From Listeria sp. PSOL-1 (lineage in GTDB: Bacteria > Bacillota > Bacilli > Lactobacillales > Listeriaceae), in NCBI RefSeq assembly GCF_902806445.1, contig NZ_LR760298.1:434001-498000 (forward strand): a DNA stretch of 64,000 nucleotides, written 5' to 3'. A program made the position numbers and the translations under genes. Of the stretch, positions 26,988-36,706 are shown piece after piece. The notes under the pieces were generated by a model. The model had not been told where the DNA came from. It saw nothing but the letters and a program-made list of their open reading frames with translations, and did no database searches. Positions within the stretch are counted from its first letter, which is position 1. Each line of letters starts with the position of its first letter.

Positions 26988-28655
26988 TTAGACTTCCATA
27001 ATAATCGGTAAGATCATTGGATAGCGGTTTGTTTTATTATAAAGAAATGGTTGCAGTGTATCTGTGATTTCATTTTTGATTTCTGACCATTGCGATGTTT
27101 TTTTCGCCATGACTTTGTTTAAGTGCCTTCTTAGTAAGCTTTGTGCTTCGCCAATTAGATTACCAGATTCACGCATATAGATAAAGCCACGAGAAATGAT
27201 ATCTGGGCCGGCCATAACTTTAGATGTTTTCATATCAATTGAAACAACAACAATGACAAGTCCTTCTTCTGACAGAGTACGGCGATCGCGTAAGACAATA
27301 TTACCAATGTCACCAATGCCGCTACCATCAATATAAACGTCTCCAGCTGAAATTTTACCAGCAACACGAGCAGAATCGCTTGTTAAGGCAAGAACATCAC
27401 CGTTTCCACAAATAAAGCTATTCTCAGCAGGAATACCACATTCTTCTGCTGACTCTGCATGAATTCGTTGCATGCGATATTCACCATGAATAGGCATAAA
27501 ATATTTTGGTTTTATCAAGCGAAGCATCAGTTTTTGTTCTTGTTGCCCGCCGTGACCTGATGTATGAATATTGTTCACTTTACCATGAATGACTTCAGCA
27601 CCCGCTTGATAAAGTAAATTAATCGTCCGGTTTACACTAATCGTATTTCCAGGTATAGGAGATGAGGAAAAGACAACCGTATCACCTGGTTGAATTTGGA
27701 TTTGACGATGCGTTCCGTTAGCAATACGGGATAAAGCTGCCATAGGTTCACCTTGACTTCCGGTGCAAAGGATCGTGATTTCATTCGCTGGAATTCGTTG
27801 CAGTTGATTCGATTCAACAAAGAGGTCTTTTGGTGCTTTAATGTAGCCGAGTTCGCGTCCAATATCAATAGCAGATTCCATACTACGTCCAAAAACAGCT
27901 ATTTTTCGGTTAGTTTCAATGGAAGATTCAACAACTTGTTGCAAGCGATAAATGTTTGAAGCAAATGTCGCAAAAATAATTCGACCTTCCACATCACGAA
28001 AAATATTTTTAATACTTTCACCAACAATGCGTTCACTCATTGTAAAGTTAGGAACTTCAGCATTGGTACTATCTGACAATAAGCAAAGGACACCATCTTT
28101 TCCAATTTCTGCCATTTTAGTTAAATTGGCAGGTTCACCAACTGGAGTGAAATCGAATTTAAAATCACCGGTATGCACGATATTGCCAGAAGGTGTTTTA
28201 ACGACGATACCATAAGTATCAGGAATACTATGAGTCGTTTCAAAAAAAGAAACCGTTGTTTTTCGAAATTTAAAAACGTCATCTTCTTCAAATTCATAAA
28301 TTTTTGCTTGACGAAGCAAGCCATGTTCTTCTAGTTTGTTTCGAATAAGCGCGCTAGCAAGTTTACCTGCATAAATCGGAATATTGATTTCTCTTAATAA
28401 ATACGGGACACCACCAATATGATCCTCGTGACCATGTGTGATAAAAAGACCTTTAATTTTTTCTTTGTTTTTTGCAAGGTAATCATAATCAGGAATAACA
28501 TAATCAATACCAAGAAGGTCGTCTTCTGGAAACTTAATTCCAGCATCAATTAAAATGATTTCGTCCTGAAATTGTACGCCATACGTATTTTTACCAATTT
28601 CACCAAGTCCACCTAAGGCAAAAACAGCCGTTTCATTATTTTTTACAAATTTCAT
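26988..28655 (-). CDS. rnjA: Ribonuclease J1
   Basis: A 555-residue metallo-beta-lactamase / beta-CASP ribonuclease with both 5' exonuclease and endonuclease activity, central to mRNA decay and rRNA maturation in Firmicutes. Zinc ligands are in [18 protein letters not shown] and the late HTSGHGG motif; the C-terminal domain is complete. The ribosome site (GGGAGAAGT) lies over the end of rpoY, six bases upstream, so the two are co-translated. This order, rpoY then rnjA, is conserved in Firmicutes. Confidence 0.97.
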   Translation of the reverse strand: MKFVKNNETAVFALGGLGEIGKNTYGVQFQDEIILIDAGIKFPEDDLLGIDYVIPDYDYLAKNKEKIKGLFITHGHEDHIGGVPYLLREINIPIYAGKLASALIRNKLEEHGLLRQAKIYEFEEDDVFKFRKTTVSFFETTHSIPDTYGIVVKTPSGNIVHTGDFKFDFTPVGEPANLTKMAEIGKDGVLCLLSDSTNAEVPNFTMSERIVGESIKNIFRDVEGRIIFATFASNIYRLQQVVESSIETNRKIAVFGRSMESAIDIGRELGYIKAPKDLFVESNQLQRIPANEITILCTGSQGEPMAALSRIANGTHRQIQIQPGDTVVFSSSPIPGNTISVNRTINLLYQAGAEVIHGKVNNIHTSGHGGQQEQKLMLRLIKPKYFMPIHGEYRMQRIHAESAEECGIPAENSFICGNGDVLALTSDSARVAGKISAGDVYIDGSGIGDIGNIVLRDRRTLSEEGLVIVVVSIDMKTSKVMAGPDIISRGFIYMRESGNLIGEAQSLLRRHLNKVMAKKTSQWSEIKNEITDTLQPFLYNKTNRYPMILPIIMEV

Positions 28656-28661
28656 ATAAGT

Positions 28662-28871
28662 CTACTTCTCCCAGAGCCTAAAATCAGGTTGGCTTTGTTC
28701 GTATTCAAGGTGTTTGTCGCTAAGAGCTTCAATGTGCTCAATATGAAAAGGCTTGGCTTTTAAACTTTGGCGTACTTCAACTTCATCGTTTGCATCGATG
28801 TAAAGTGATTGCGTTTTTTCTCTTACAGGTGTTTCTGTGTTTGTTTCTTGATAATATACTTTAAAAATCAT
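28662..28871 (-). CDS. rpoY: RNA polymerase epsilon subunit RpoY (YkzG, DUF1447)
   Basis: A 69-residue protein beginning [20 protein letters not shown], matching the small epsilon subunit of Firmicute RNA polymerase. It sits near the secondary channel and resembles phage Gp2-like folds. An AAGGAG site precedes the ATG. It is the first gene of the rpoY-rnjA operon, as in other Firmicutes. Confidence 0.93.
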   Translation of the reverse strand: MIFKVYYQETNTETPVREKTQSLYIDANDEVEVRQSLKAKPFHIEHIEALSDKHLEYEQSQPDFRLWEK

Positions 28872-29270
28872 ATTTTTCGCTCCTTCTATTTAACTTTATT
28901 TTAAAATAAAACATTTGTTCGTCTTTGAAATACGGATATACGGGGTTAAAATTATTTTAAGACAAAAGAAAAGATAGCAGAATGAAATCAATTCTGCATC
29001 GTTCTCCTTTAGAAAAATTAATTGAAAACAATGATACAACTCATTTAAAAAAAATGAAAAGTGATCGCTTCAATATAATATTTTCTTTTCACACTTTTGT
29101 TAATCAAGTTATCTGTTTCGTCCGATCTATATCCTTATTCTCTAATATACCACAAATTAACAGAAATGCTACTAGAATAACTTTATTTCTAAGAAAAAAT
29201 TTAAAACTAGTCTATTTATTCACTATTTCTGCTATACTGGTAGGGTGAATTCAAAATGAGGGGTTTTAAA
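28872..29270. other. 399-bp divergent intergenic region, rpoY / HAD gene
   Basis: AT-rich. GCAGAAT pairs with ATTCTGC (about 28978-28998) to give a small hairpin that would lie in the rpoY leader if transcription starts upstream. A TATACT at about 29232 is a likely -10 for the HAD gene. An open frame at 28982-29248 has no ribosome site and no recognisable protein, and I treat it as chance. Confidence 0.5.
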
Positions 29271-30041
29271 ATGAGTAAAATTGTCTTTTTTGATGTTGAT
29301 GGAACACTAGTAAATGATGCAAAAGAACTTCCAGATTCTGCAATTGTAGCGATTCGTAAATTGAAGGAAAAGGGGATATATGTAGCCATTGCAACTGGTC
29401 GAGCCCCGTTTATGTTACATGAGATTGCTAGCAAGTTAGAGATTACTTCTTTTATCAGCTATAATGGCCAATATGTTATTTTTGAAGGAGAAAAAATTTA
29501 TGAAAATCCTTTGCCGCAAGAATCATTGGAAAGATTAATTACCATTGCGACTGAAAATGAACATCCAATCATTTTTTCGGCACAGGATGAATTACGTGCC
29601 AATTTACCAGATCATCCTGGCGTTTCGGAAGGAATGGCTTCAATTAAACATGAATATCCAAAGGTGGACGCTGAATTTTACAAAGGACGCAAAATTTATC
29701 AATGCTTATTATTTTGTGGTGAGGAAGCAGATTCATTTTACCGGCAAGAGTTTCCACAATATAGCTTTATGAGATGGCATGATGTTTCTGTGGATGTTTG
29801 CCCGGCAAATGGCTCAAAAGCAAATGGGATCCGCAAACTGATCCAAAAGTTAGGTTTTAAGATGGAAGATACTTATGCGTTTGGCGATGGGTTAAATGAC
29901 ATTGAAATGTTGCAAGAAGCAGGCGTTGGCATTGCCATGGGAAATGGGCGCGACGAGGTAAAACGCGTTTCTAATCATATCACAACTTCTGTCGATGATG
30001 ATGGGATCTTAAAAGGATTACAACATGTCGGTCTTTTGTGA
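29271..30041 (+). CDS. Cof-type HAD-IIB family phosphatase
   Basis: A 256-residue haloacid-dehalogenase hydrolase of the Cof subfamily, likely dephosphorylating small phosphorylated metabolites such as sugar phosphates or flavin. Motifs in order: I FFDVDGTLV, II AIATGRAP, III a lysine in SKANGIRKLI, IV FGDGLNDIEML. The capping domain lies at about residues 80-190. I start at the ATG at 29271 after GAGGGG; the earlier ATG at 29256 overlaps that site. The substrate is not predictable. Confidence 0.9.
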   Translation: MSKIVFFDVDGTLVNDAKELPDSAIVAIRKLKEKGIYVAIATGRAPFMLHEIASKLEITSFISYNGQYVIFEGEKIYENPLPQESLERLITIATENEHPIIFSAQDELRANLPDHPGVSEGMASIKHEYPKVDAEFYKGRKIYQCLLFCGEEADSFYRQEFPQYSFMRWHDVSVDVCPANGSKANGIRKLIQKLGFKMEDTYAFGDGLNDIEMLQEAGVGIAMGNGRDEVKRVSNHITTSVDDDGILKGLQHVGLL

Positions 30042-30162
30042 GACAATTCTGATAAAAAAGTGATAAAAAAACTTTTTAAATCTAAAGACCTATTTTGTGC
30101 GAAAACGGTTCTTTTTGCATAGGTAAATTTGGAGTGATTTCGACATCATTTTGCGAAATACA

Positions 30163-30191
30163 TTGTAAATCGCTTTTGAAAAGGTTACTAT
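30163..30191 (+). promoter_or_regulatory. Promoter of the OPT-pqqD operon
   Basis: TTGTAA (30163-30168), 17 bp, TACTAT (30186-30191), 55 bases before the OPT start. Confidence 0.5.
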
Positions 30192-30246
30192 AAAGGGACT
30201 GCTTTAAATGAACGAAGTAGTATAAAAAATTAAAGGGGTAATAAAC

Positions 30247-32151
30247 ATGAGTGATCAAAAAAGCAACAAAACATTCGTTCCTTATGTTCCAGCATCAAAA
30301 TCCCTGCCAGAATTAACTGTTACTTCCATTGTGTTAGGTATTATCTTAGCCATTCTTTTTGGTGCTGCAAATGCCTACCTAGGGTTAAAAGTAGGGTTGA
30401 CTGTGTCAGCATCCATTCCGGCTGCAGTTATTTCAATGGGGATTTTACGTGGAATCTTTAAGCGGGACTCAATTTTAGAAAACAATATTGTACAAACAAT
30501 GACAACAGCAGGGGAAGCATTAGGTGCAGGTGCCGTATTTACAATACCAGCACTTTTTCTAATGGGGATTGAAATCAAACAAATTATGTTGATTTTCATT
30601 GTCCTAACAGGGGGCTTTATTGGTGTCTTCATGATGGTTCCACTTAGAAGGATGTTAATTGTTAATGAACATGAAACACTTCCTTATCCAGAAGGAACGG
30701 CTTGTGCAGAAGTTTTAAAATCAGGTGAAACTGGTGGCTCACAAGCTAAATTAGTCGCATTTGGCTTTCTTGCAGGTGGGCTTGTTAAAGTTCTTACAGA
30801 CGGCTTAAAGCTGTTTAAAAGCGAAGTCTCTGTTGGTGTTTATAAATTTCAAAATGCGTTTATTGGGACACAAATTTATCCAGCGCTTCTTGGTGTAGGC
30901 TTTATCATTGGACCACGGATTGCCGGGCAAATGGTTGCCGGTGGTTTGATGGCTTCCCTTGTTCTTGTTCCAGCGATTGCCTTTTTTGGCGGAGAAAGCT
31001 CACAAATTATTTTTCCGGCAACTGAAGCTTTAAAAAACATTGATGTAGCTGGTATCTGGGATAACTATGTACGCTACATTGGTGCAGGTGCAGTTGCTGC
31101 TGGTGGGATCATTACACTTATTAAAACACTCCCTGCGATTTTAGCAACGTTAAGAAGTACGATGCAAGGTATGAGTAAAAACAAAGGAAGTCACATACTT
31201 GAGCTTGAGCGAACAGACAGAGATATTCCGATGAAATGGGTTACGATTTGTATTATTATTTTGCTACTTATCATTGCTTTTGATCCATTTACGAAAGTTG
31301 GCATCATTGGTGCTATTGCTATTGGCATCTTTGGCTTCTTATTTGTAACAGTTGCTTCTCGTCTTGTTGGGATTGTCGGAAGTTCTTCTTCGCCAGTATC
31401 TGGTATGACCATTGCAACATTACTTATTGTAGCACTTGTATATAAATCGTTTGGTTATCAAGGCAACGAAGGGATCTTGTTGACATTAACAGTCGCTGCC
31501 ATTGTTTGTTCGGCACTTGCTGTTGCTGGTGATATTTCCCAAGATTTGAAAACAGGTTATCTAGTTGGAGGAACACCTTGGAAGCAGCAAGTAGCAATGA
31601 TGATTGGTGTGCTTGCAAGCGGTCTTGTGATGGGATATATTTTGACACTTCTTGATAATGCTTATGGAATGGGATCAGCTGAACTTCCAGCACCAAAAGC
31701 CATGTTAATGAAAATTTTAGCAGAAGGTATTTTGAATGGAAACTTACCATGGACGCTTATCTTTATTGGGGTGTCGATTGCCATTGTTGTTGAATTTATG
31801 GGTATGAACTCACTTGTTTTTGCTGTTGGACTTTATTTACCACTTAATATTAGTGCAACGGTTATGTTTGGTGGTTTTGTACGTATGATCGTTAACGGTG
31901 TCATTAAACGTAAAAAACAAACCCAAGCAGAAGCCGGTGATCGAATTGAACGCGGTACATTGTTTGCTTCAGGCTTAATCGCAGGTGAATCGTTATTAGG
32001 GGTCATTATTGCTTTTGTCATTTCAATTAACGCAAACATCATTCCAAAAGATGTTTTGATTCAAAACGAATGGTTACCTTTCATCGTCTTTATCATTGTT
32101 TGTGGACTTCTTTATATTGCAACTGTGCCACGTAAGAAAAAATTATCTTAG
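30247..32151 (+). CDS. OPT family oligopeptide transporter
   Basis: A 634-residue protein with about 14-16 membrane helices. It carries the OPT-family N-terminal motif LGIILAILFGAANAYLGLKV and the NEHETLPYPEGTACAEVLKS motif. Members move oligopeptides or metal-peptide chelates with protons. An AAAGGGG site precedes the ATG. The PqqD-like gene follows after 11 bases with no terminator, so the two form an operon. The nature of the substrate is open. Confidence 0.93.
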   Translation: MSDQKSNKTFVPYVPASKSLPELTVTSIVLGIILAILFGAANAYLGLKVGLTVSASIPAAVISMGILRGIFKRDSILENNIVQTMTTAGEALGAGAVFTIPALFLMGIEIKQIMLIFIVLTGGFIGVFMMVPLRRMLIVNEHETLPYPEGTACAEVLKSGETGGSQAKLVAFGFLAGGLVKVLTDGLKLFKSEVSVGVYKFQNAFIGTQIYPALLGVGFIIGPRIAGQMVAGGLMASLVLVPAIAFFGGESSQIIFPATEALKNIDVAGIWDNYVRYIGAGAVAAGGIITLIKTLPAILATLRSTMQGMSKNKGSHILELERTDRDIPMKWVTICIIILLLIIAFDPFTKVGIIGAIAIGIFGFLFVTVASRLVGIVGSSSSPVSGMTIATLLIVALVYKSFGYQGNEGILLTLTVAAIVCSALAVAGDISQDLKTGYLVGGTPWKQQVAMMIGVLASGLVMGYILTLLDNAYGMGSAELPAPKAMLMKILAEGILNGNLPWTLIFIGVSIAIVVEFMGMNSLVFAVGLYLPLNISATVMFGGFVRMIVNGVIKRKKQTQAEAGDRIERGTLFASGLIAGESLLGVIIAFVISINANIIPKDVLIQNEWLPFIVFIIVCGLLYIATVPRKKKLS

Positions 32152-32162
32152 GAAGTGATAAA

Positions 32163-32504
32163 GTGGTACGAAAAAAAGCGAATTTACTAGATCAAATTCC
32201 TACGTTAAAAGCACATCTAAAGTTAACAACAGAAGAGGGACAAGCTTTCTTACTGGTTCCAAGAAAAAATCCAATTGAAAAATTTGCGATTCGCTTCATG
32301 AAGCAACGAGCTACGCGAACAATCAAATTGGATGAAGAAGGAGCTTTAATCCTAAACAGCTTAGATGGCGTAAAAAAAGTAACCGATCTAGAACAAGTTT
32401 TTAACGAACACTTTGGTAATGAAGATGATATGAGCCTTGCTCGTTTAGTACGTTTTTTACAAATTGTTGACTCTTACGGTTGGCTAGAGTGGAAAAAAAC
32501 ATAA
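32163..32504 (+). CDS. PqqD-like protein (RiPP recognition element fold)
   Basis: A 113-residue protein whose C-terminal two-thirds shows the PqqD pattern: TIKLDEEGALILNSLDGVKK, VTDLEQVFNEHFGNEDD, RLVRFLQIVDSYGWLEW. In PQQ and other RiPP pathways this winged-helix fold binds leader peptides and presents them to a radical SAM enzyme. Here it is paired only with an OPT oligopeptide transporter, with no precursor peptide or dedicated maturase nearby. GTG start. A role as peptide-binding accessory to the transporter is inference. Confidence 0.75.
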   Translation: MVRKKANLLDQIPTLKAHLKLTTEEGQAFLLVPRKNPIEKFAIRFMKQRATRTIKLDEEGALILNSLDGVKKVTDLEQVFNEHFGNEDDMSLARLVRFLQIVDSYGWLEWKKT

Positions 32505-32506
32505 AT

Positions 32507-32552
32507 AAAAAGCACAAACTTCTATTTTAAAAATGGAAGTTTGTGCATTTTT
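32507..32552. terminator. Bidirectional terminator between pqqD-like gene and mobA
   Basis: GCACAAACTTC and GAAGTTTGTGC form a stem extended by ATTTT/AAAAT, flanked by A-rich and T-rich tracts. It serves both convergent transcripts. Confidence 0.88.
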
Positions 32553-33127
32553 TAAATTTCTGGCTTGTTATTATAATTTTTAAAAGCAGCTTCTTGAGTA
32601 AATAAAAGCGGTTTTGTACCAAGTCTTTTTAAGAGATCACGTACGCGGTTTTTATCTTGGCTTAACGTTTCAGTTAAAGCCTCATGATAACTAGGTAAAT
32701 GAGCAATTAGATAATGATTCTGGCTCGTTGTTTTTGCAAAATGATTAGGATGGCGGAGCAAACATTTAAGTTCACTTTGCTTAAGATGAGGTGTATCTAT
32801 TGGAACAATTAAAAACGAGGAGAAGGAACTCGCTTGTTGGATAACGCTATAAAGTCCAGCTAAAGGGCCAAAAGCAGTCATGCTCTCAAGATCAACAATG
32901 ACGTGGATGGTAGGGTCATTTTGAAAAAATTGCTGAAAAAAAGCGAATTGGTTTTGATTAACTGACAAAAAGATCGTTTTACAAAATGGTTTTAATTTTG
33001 AGATCATTTTTTCAGCCCAGAGTTTGCCATCTTGTCCATGATACATCGCTTTATCCTCACCAAACCTCCTTGAAAGTCCGCCAGCAAGAACAACCCCTGC
33101 GACATTAAGCTTTTCCAATTTGACCAT
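32552..33127 (-). CDS. mobA: Molybdenum cofactor guanylyltransferase
   Basis: A 191-residue nucleotidyltransferase-fold enzyme that attaches GMP to molybdopterin. The N-terminal signature is GVVLAGGLSRRFGEDKAMY, followed by the metal-binding region LIVPIDTPHL. It starts within the end of modC (23-base overlap). The ATG at 33127 has AAAGG directly in front; a TTG nine bases later has better spacing, so the first three residues are uncertain. It is the last gene of modB-modC-mobA. Confidence 0.88.
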   Translation of the reverse strand: MVKLEKLNVAGVVLAGGLSRRFGEDKAMYHGQDGKLWAEKMISKLKPFCKTIFLSVNQNQFAFFQQFFQNDPTIHVIVDLESMTAFGPLAGLYSVIQQASSFSSFLIVPIDTPHLKQSELKCLLRHPNHFAKTTSQNHYLIAHLPSYHEALTETLSQDKNRVRDLLKRLGTKPLLFTQEAAFKNYNNKPEI

Positions 33128-33755
33128 CCTTTATCATTAAAATATCATTTGTCATTTTTTCAGCTTCAAAACGGTAATGCGTAACAAAGATAACGGGAAT
33201 GCGAAAATCAGCAGCCATCTGGCCAACTAAATTCATACATATTTCGCGTGTTTCCTCATCTAAGCCGTTAAAAGGTTCATCAAGTAAAAGTAAATTAGGC
33301 TCAGTGATCATCGCTCGTGCCATAGCTACGCGCTGTTTTTCGCCACCGGACAGCTTTTGAATAGAAGAATACAGCAAATGTGATATTTTCAAGTAATCAC
33401 TAATGTGGCGTACATTTTTATCGATATCTGCCTTAGCTATTTTTTGAACGCGTAATCCAAAGGCAATGTTATGATATACGTTCATATTGGGGAAAAGGGC
33501 TAAATTTTGAAAAAGATAGCCTACTTTTCTTTCTGAAGTAGGCAAATGAAGTGAAAGCGATCCATCATTCCAAACTTTATTAGTAAATTCGATTTTTCCA
33601 GAATCAATGCGTTTTAAGCCACTAACACATTGGAATAACGTCGATTTCCCAACACCGCTTGCTCCCATGATTGCCGTGATTGGTGAGGTGAAAGTATAGT
33701 TCACTTTTAGATCATGAAAAGGCATTTTTTTCGTGAAATTTAAGTTTAAAGTCAT
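33105..33755 (-). CDS. modC: Molybdate ABC transporter ATP-binding protein
   Basis: A 216-residue ABC ATPase with Walker A GASGVGKSTLF, Q-loop FQNLALFPNM, signature LSGGEKQRVAMARA and Walker B LLLLDEPFNGLD. The C-terminal regulatory TOBE domain of long ModC proteins is absent, giving a short form. It follows modB by five bases and overlaps mobA. The neighbourhood of molybdenum cofactor genes gives the substrate. Confidence 0.88.
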   Translation of the reverse strand: MTLNLNFTKKMPFHDLKVNYTFTSPITAIMGASGVGKSTLFQCVSGLKRIDSGKIEFTNKVWNDGSLSLHLPTSERKVGYLFQNLALFPNMNVYHNIAFGLRVQKIAKADIDKNVRHISDYLKISHLLYSSIQKLSGGEKQRVAMARAMITEPNLLLLDEPFNGLDEETREICMNLVGQMAADFRIPVIFVTHYRFEAEKMTNDILMIKDGQIGKA

Positions 33756-33760
33756 TTAGG

Positions 33761-34432
33761 CTACATTCCCCTCATTAAATTTCGTTGCCGGATTGTAAGG
33801 ATATGAATGAGTAAAAGGGCAATAATACCAATTAAACCATTCAAAATCCCTAAATAAAATGCGACCTTGATATCGCCCTGCTGAACCATAAAATAAATGC
33901 TTGAAGCGATGGTATCTGTCTTCCCTTCAATATAGCCAGCAACCATTAAGCTTGCTCCAAATTCGCCCATTGCACGGCAAAAACTAAGCAGAATCCCAGC
34001 TAAAATAGGTTGCCAACAGTTAGGTAAAATCACCTTGATAAAAATTTGTCTTGAACTAGCGGATAACGTTTCAGCAGCCCAAATGAGTTCGTGATCAATC
34101 GATAGAAATGCAGCTTTTAAGCCTTGGTACATGATCGGTAAAATAATAATGGTTGTAGCAACGGTAGCGCCTGCTAAAGAAAAGATAAAACTAAAATCAA
34201 ATGTCTCCCAAATAAAACTTCCAAACCACTGATTTTTCCCAAGAATAGCAAGTAAGATGAAGCCAACAACAGTAGGCGGTAAGACCAGAGGGAGTAAAAT
34301 AATAATTTCAATAGGTAACTGTAATGTAGACTTTTTTCGAGCAAAATAATAGCTTACAGGTAACATCAGTAAAAAAGAAAAAAATGTAGATAAGATCGCT
34401 ACAATAAGCGAGTGTAAAACAGGGATGAACAT
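33761..34432 (-). CDS. modB: Molybdate ABC transporter permease
   Basis: A 223-residue permease with five to six helices and the EAA loop EWAAETL-like segment IWAAETLSASSRQIFIKVIL, followed by CRAMGEFGASLMVAGYIEG, typical of ModB/CysTW permeases. A GGAGG site precedes the ATG. It is the first gene of modBC-mobA and divergent from modA. Confidence 0.9.
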   Translation of the reverse strand: MFIPVLHSLIVAILSTFFSFLLMLPVSYYFARKKSTLQLPIEIIILLPLVLPPTVVGFILLAILGKNQWFGSFIWETFDFSFIFSLAGATVATTIIILPIMYQGLKAAFLSIDHELIWAAETLSASSRQIFIKVILPNCWQPILAGILLSFCRAMGEFGASLMVAGYIEGKTDTIASSIYFMVQQGDIKVAFYLGILNGLIGIIALLLIHILTIRQRNLMRGM

Positions 34433-34463
34433 AGCCTAAGCGCCTCCAAATTAAGTAAAAAAC

Positions 34464-34478
34464 TAGGGAGATTCCCTA
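34464..34478. promoter_or_regulatory. Small palindrome in the modB-modA divergent promoter region
   Basis: TAGGGA-GAT-TCCCTA (6-3-6) lies 32 bases before the modB start. It may be an operator for the divergent molybdate genes, but it does not look like the known ModE box and could be chance. For modA, TTACAC with TAGCAT 17 bp later (about 34540-34570) is a weak promoter candidate. Confidence 0.35.
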
Positions 34479-34623
34479 TATTTATTTTCAAAACCACCTT
34501 GTAAACAGCCAAATTAGCTCTTGCACTAGTTTAAAAAGGCTTACACTTATATTAGAACAGGGCTAGCATAAATTGTCAATATTAAGTAGAATAGAAAAGA
34601 AGAATAAAAGAGGAGGCTTTACA

Positions 34624-35406
34624 ATGAAAAAGTTAGCATTGTCTGGTTTGTTAGTATTAATTGTCCTTTTATCAGCATGTTCTGGTGCAAAAGAAGCTGA
34701 TAAAAAGGCAAATAAGCCAACTGAAATACACATTTCAGTGGCAGCGAGTTTAAAGGAAGCAGTCGATGATATTAAGCCACAATTTGAAAAGGAACACCCT
34801 AATATTAAGGTGACTTTTGACTTTGGTGGCTCTGGTCAAATTAGAGAGCGTGTAGAAAGCGGAGCGCCAATTGATGGTGTGCTTTTTGCTAGCGCACAAG
34901 ATATGGATAAGCTAACTAAGAAAAACAAAGCAGAAGACAAACAACAATTTGCTAAAAATACATTGGTTTTAATTGAGCCAAAAGACGCTGAACAGAAAAA
35001 AGAGCAAGATTTAAAAGCAAGCTTAGAAAGTTACAATAAGCTGGCAATTGGTGATCCAAATTCTGTACCAGCTGGGAAATACGCACAGGAAACACTTCAA
35101 AATTTAAAAATTGAAGATCAAGTAAAAAGTAAACTTGTACTAGGCTCAGATGTGCGTCAAGTCTTAGCTTACGTTGCTTCTGGAAATGCTCCGGCTGGTT
35201 TCGTTTACCAAACCGATGCGCTAATTTCTAAAAAAGTAAAAGTTACTGCGAAAATACCCGAAAATTTACATTCACCAATTGGTTACTATTCAGGTGTTGT
35301 TACCGACTCAAAAAATAAAAAAGCAGTTCAAACCTTTATGAAAACACTTGTTGATAAAGAAGCTCAAAATACCCTTAAAAAATACGGTTTCCAAGCAGTA
35401 AAATGA
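34624..35406 (+). CDS. modA: Molybdate-binding lipoprotein
   Basis: A 260-residue extracellular binding protein with a lipoprotein signal (MKKLALSGLL...LLSAC, lipid Cys19). The mature part follows the ModA pattern: ISVAASLKEAVDDIKPQFEK, FDFGGSGQIRERVESGAPID and GDPNSVPAGKYAQETL. The ATG at 34624 follows GAGGAGG; the frame extends upstream without a ribosome site. Unusually, it is transcribed divergently from its permease and ATPase genes, and the rest of the moa/moe genes follow it. Confidence 0.93.
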   Translation: MKKLALSGLLVLIVLLSACSGAKEADKKANKPTEIHISVAASLKEAVDDIKPQFEKEHPNIKVTFDFGGSGQIRERVESGAPIDGVLFASAQDMDKLTKKNKAEDKQQFAKNTLVLIEPKDAEQKKEQDLKASLESYNKLAIGDPNSVPAGKYAQETLQNLKIEDQVKSKLVLGSDVRQVLAYVASGNAPAGFVYQTDALISKKVKVTAKIPENLHSPIGYYSGVVTDSKNKKAVQTFMKTLVDKEAQNTLKKYGFQAVK

Positions 35407-35488
35407 TTCAAGCTGTTTCCTGTTTTTTTAGTGAATTTTCCTGTATATTGATGTTAATTGCTTAAATGAAGAGAGGATGCTTGGGAGA

Positions 35489-36706
35489 ATGATTGAAAGA
35501 AGAAAGACCGTTTCGTTTGAAGAAGCACAAGAACTGCTTTTAAGAAGGATAAAACAGGTTGATTCAGAAAAAATAGCTTTAGAATTTGCGAGTGGAAGAG
35601 TTTTAGCCAAGCCCATTTTCGCGCCTTACTCCTATCCGAACTTCAGAAGAGCTGGTTATGATGGCTATGCAATTTGCGAAGAAGATGATGGGAATTATCC
35701 GATTACATTAAAAGTTGTCGCTGAAGTCCCTTGTGGTGAAACGTATGATCTTTTTTTAAAAAAAGGTGAAACAGTTCGCATTATGACTGGCGCCAAAGTC
35801 CCCGAGAATACAAGTAAAATCATCATGCTAGAACAATCAAGAGAGCAAGAAGAGGGGACAATTACTTTAATTAATACACAAAAAAATAGCAATATTACAG
35901 AGGTAGGGGCAGAATTTGAAAAAGGTGATCTTTTACTCGACCGCTTTGAAGTATTAAACGCAGGAGCATTAAGTTTGTGTGCTGCTTTTGGAATTACGGA
36001 GTTAGAAGTTTATCAAAAACCACGTGTAGCGATTTTTTCCACTGGAAGTGAACTCGTTACACCTGGTGCCCCACTCCCAGATGGGAAAATTTATAATAGC
36101 AATCAAGTTTTACTAGAAACGCTTGTCGTTGAGCATGGAGGTATTGTGACCTACCAAGAACAACTACCCGATGACTATGCGTTGACTTTACGCCGTTTAG
36201 AAAAAGTGGCGAAAGAAGTTGATATGATCATTACAACTGGTGGCGTTTCTGTAGGCGACTTTGATTTTATGGCAAAAATCGCAAAAGAAGAAGCAGATGA
36301 ACTTTTATTTAATAAAGTTAGGATGCGCCCTGGTAGCCCAACAACGGCGATTTTATTTAAAGAAAAGCCAGTCATTGCTTTGTCAGGAAATCCAGGTGCA
36401 TGCTTTATTGGTTTTTATTTGTTTGTTGAAAAAGCTTTAAAAAGTTTCGTAGGGAAAAATTCGTCGCTTTTGAAAGTGAAAATGATCATGGCAAGTGATT
36501 ACTTAAAAAACAATGGTTTTGATCGCTTCTTGCGCGCAACTTATAAACAAGTAGATGGTATTTATCAAGTCAAGCCAGTTGGAAGTGATGCTTCAAGTTC
36601 GCTTGGAAATTTACAAAAAGCCACTTGCTTGGTTAAAATTCCATATGGTAAAGTAGGTAAAACAAGAGGGGAAGATGTAGACGCATGGCTGTTATTATCC
36701 AAGTGA
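35489..36706 (+). CDS. moeA: Molybdopterin molybdotransferase
   Basis: A 405-residue enzyme that inserts molybdate into adenylated molybdopterin. Motifs: RRAGYDGYA, RIMTGAKVPENT, the MoCF-fold segment IFSTGSELVTPG, ITTGGVSVGDFDF and ALSGNPGACFIGF. I prefer the ATG at 35489, about ten bases after AGAGGA, over the ATG at 35477 that overlaps it. It overlaps mobB by 22 bases. Confidence 0.94.
   Translation: MIERRKTVSFEEAQELLLRRIKQVDSEKIALEFASGRVLAKPIFAPYSYPNFRRAGYDGYAICEEDDGNYPITLKVVAEVPCGETYDLFLKKGETVRIMTGAKVPENTSKIIMLEQSREQEEGTITLINTQKNSNITEVGAEFEKGDLLLDRFEVLNAGALSLCAAFGITELEVYQKPRVAIFSTGSELVTPGAPLPDGKIYNSNQVLLETLVVEHGGIVTYQEQLPDDYALTLRRLEKVAKEVDMIITTGGVSVGDFDFMAKIAKEEADELLFNKVRMRPGSPTTAILFKEKPVIALSGNPGACFIGFYLFVEKALKSFVGKNSSLLKVKMIMASDYLKNNGFDRFLRATYKQVDGIYQVKPVGSDASSSLGNLQKATCLVKIPYGKVGKTRGEDVDAWLLLSK

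Noticed and set aside
28982-29248. 88-codon open frame in the rpoY-HAD gap
   Set aside because: No Shine-Dalgarno sequence, AT-rich composition, no recognisable protein pattern and it overlaps probable promoter sequence.
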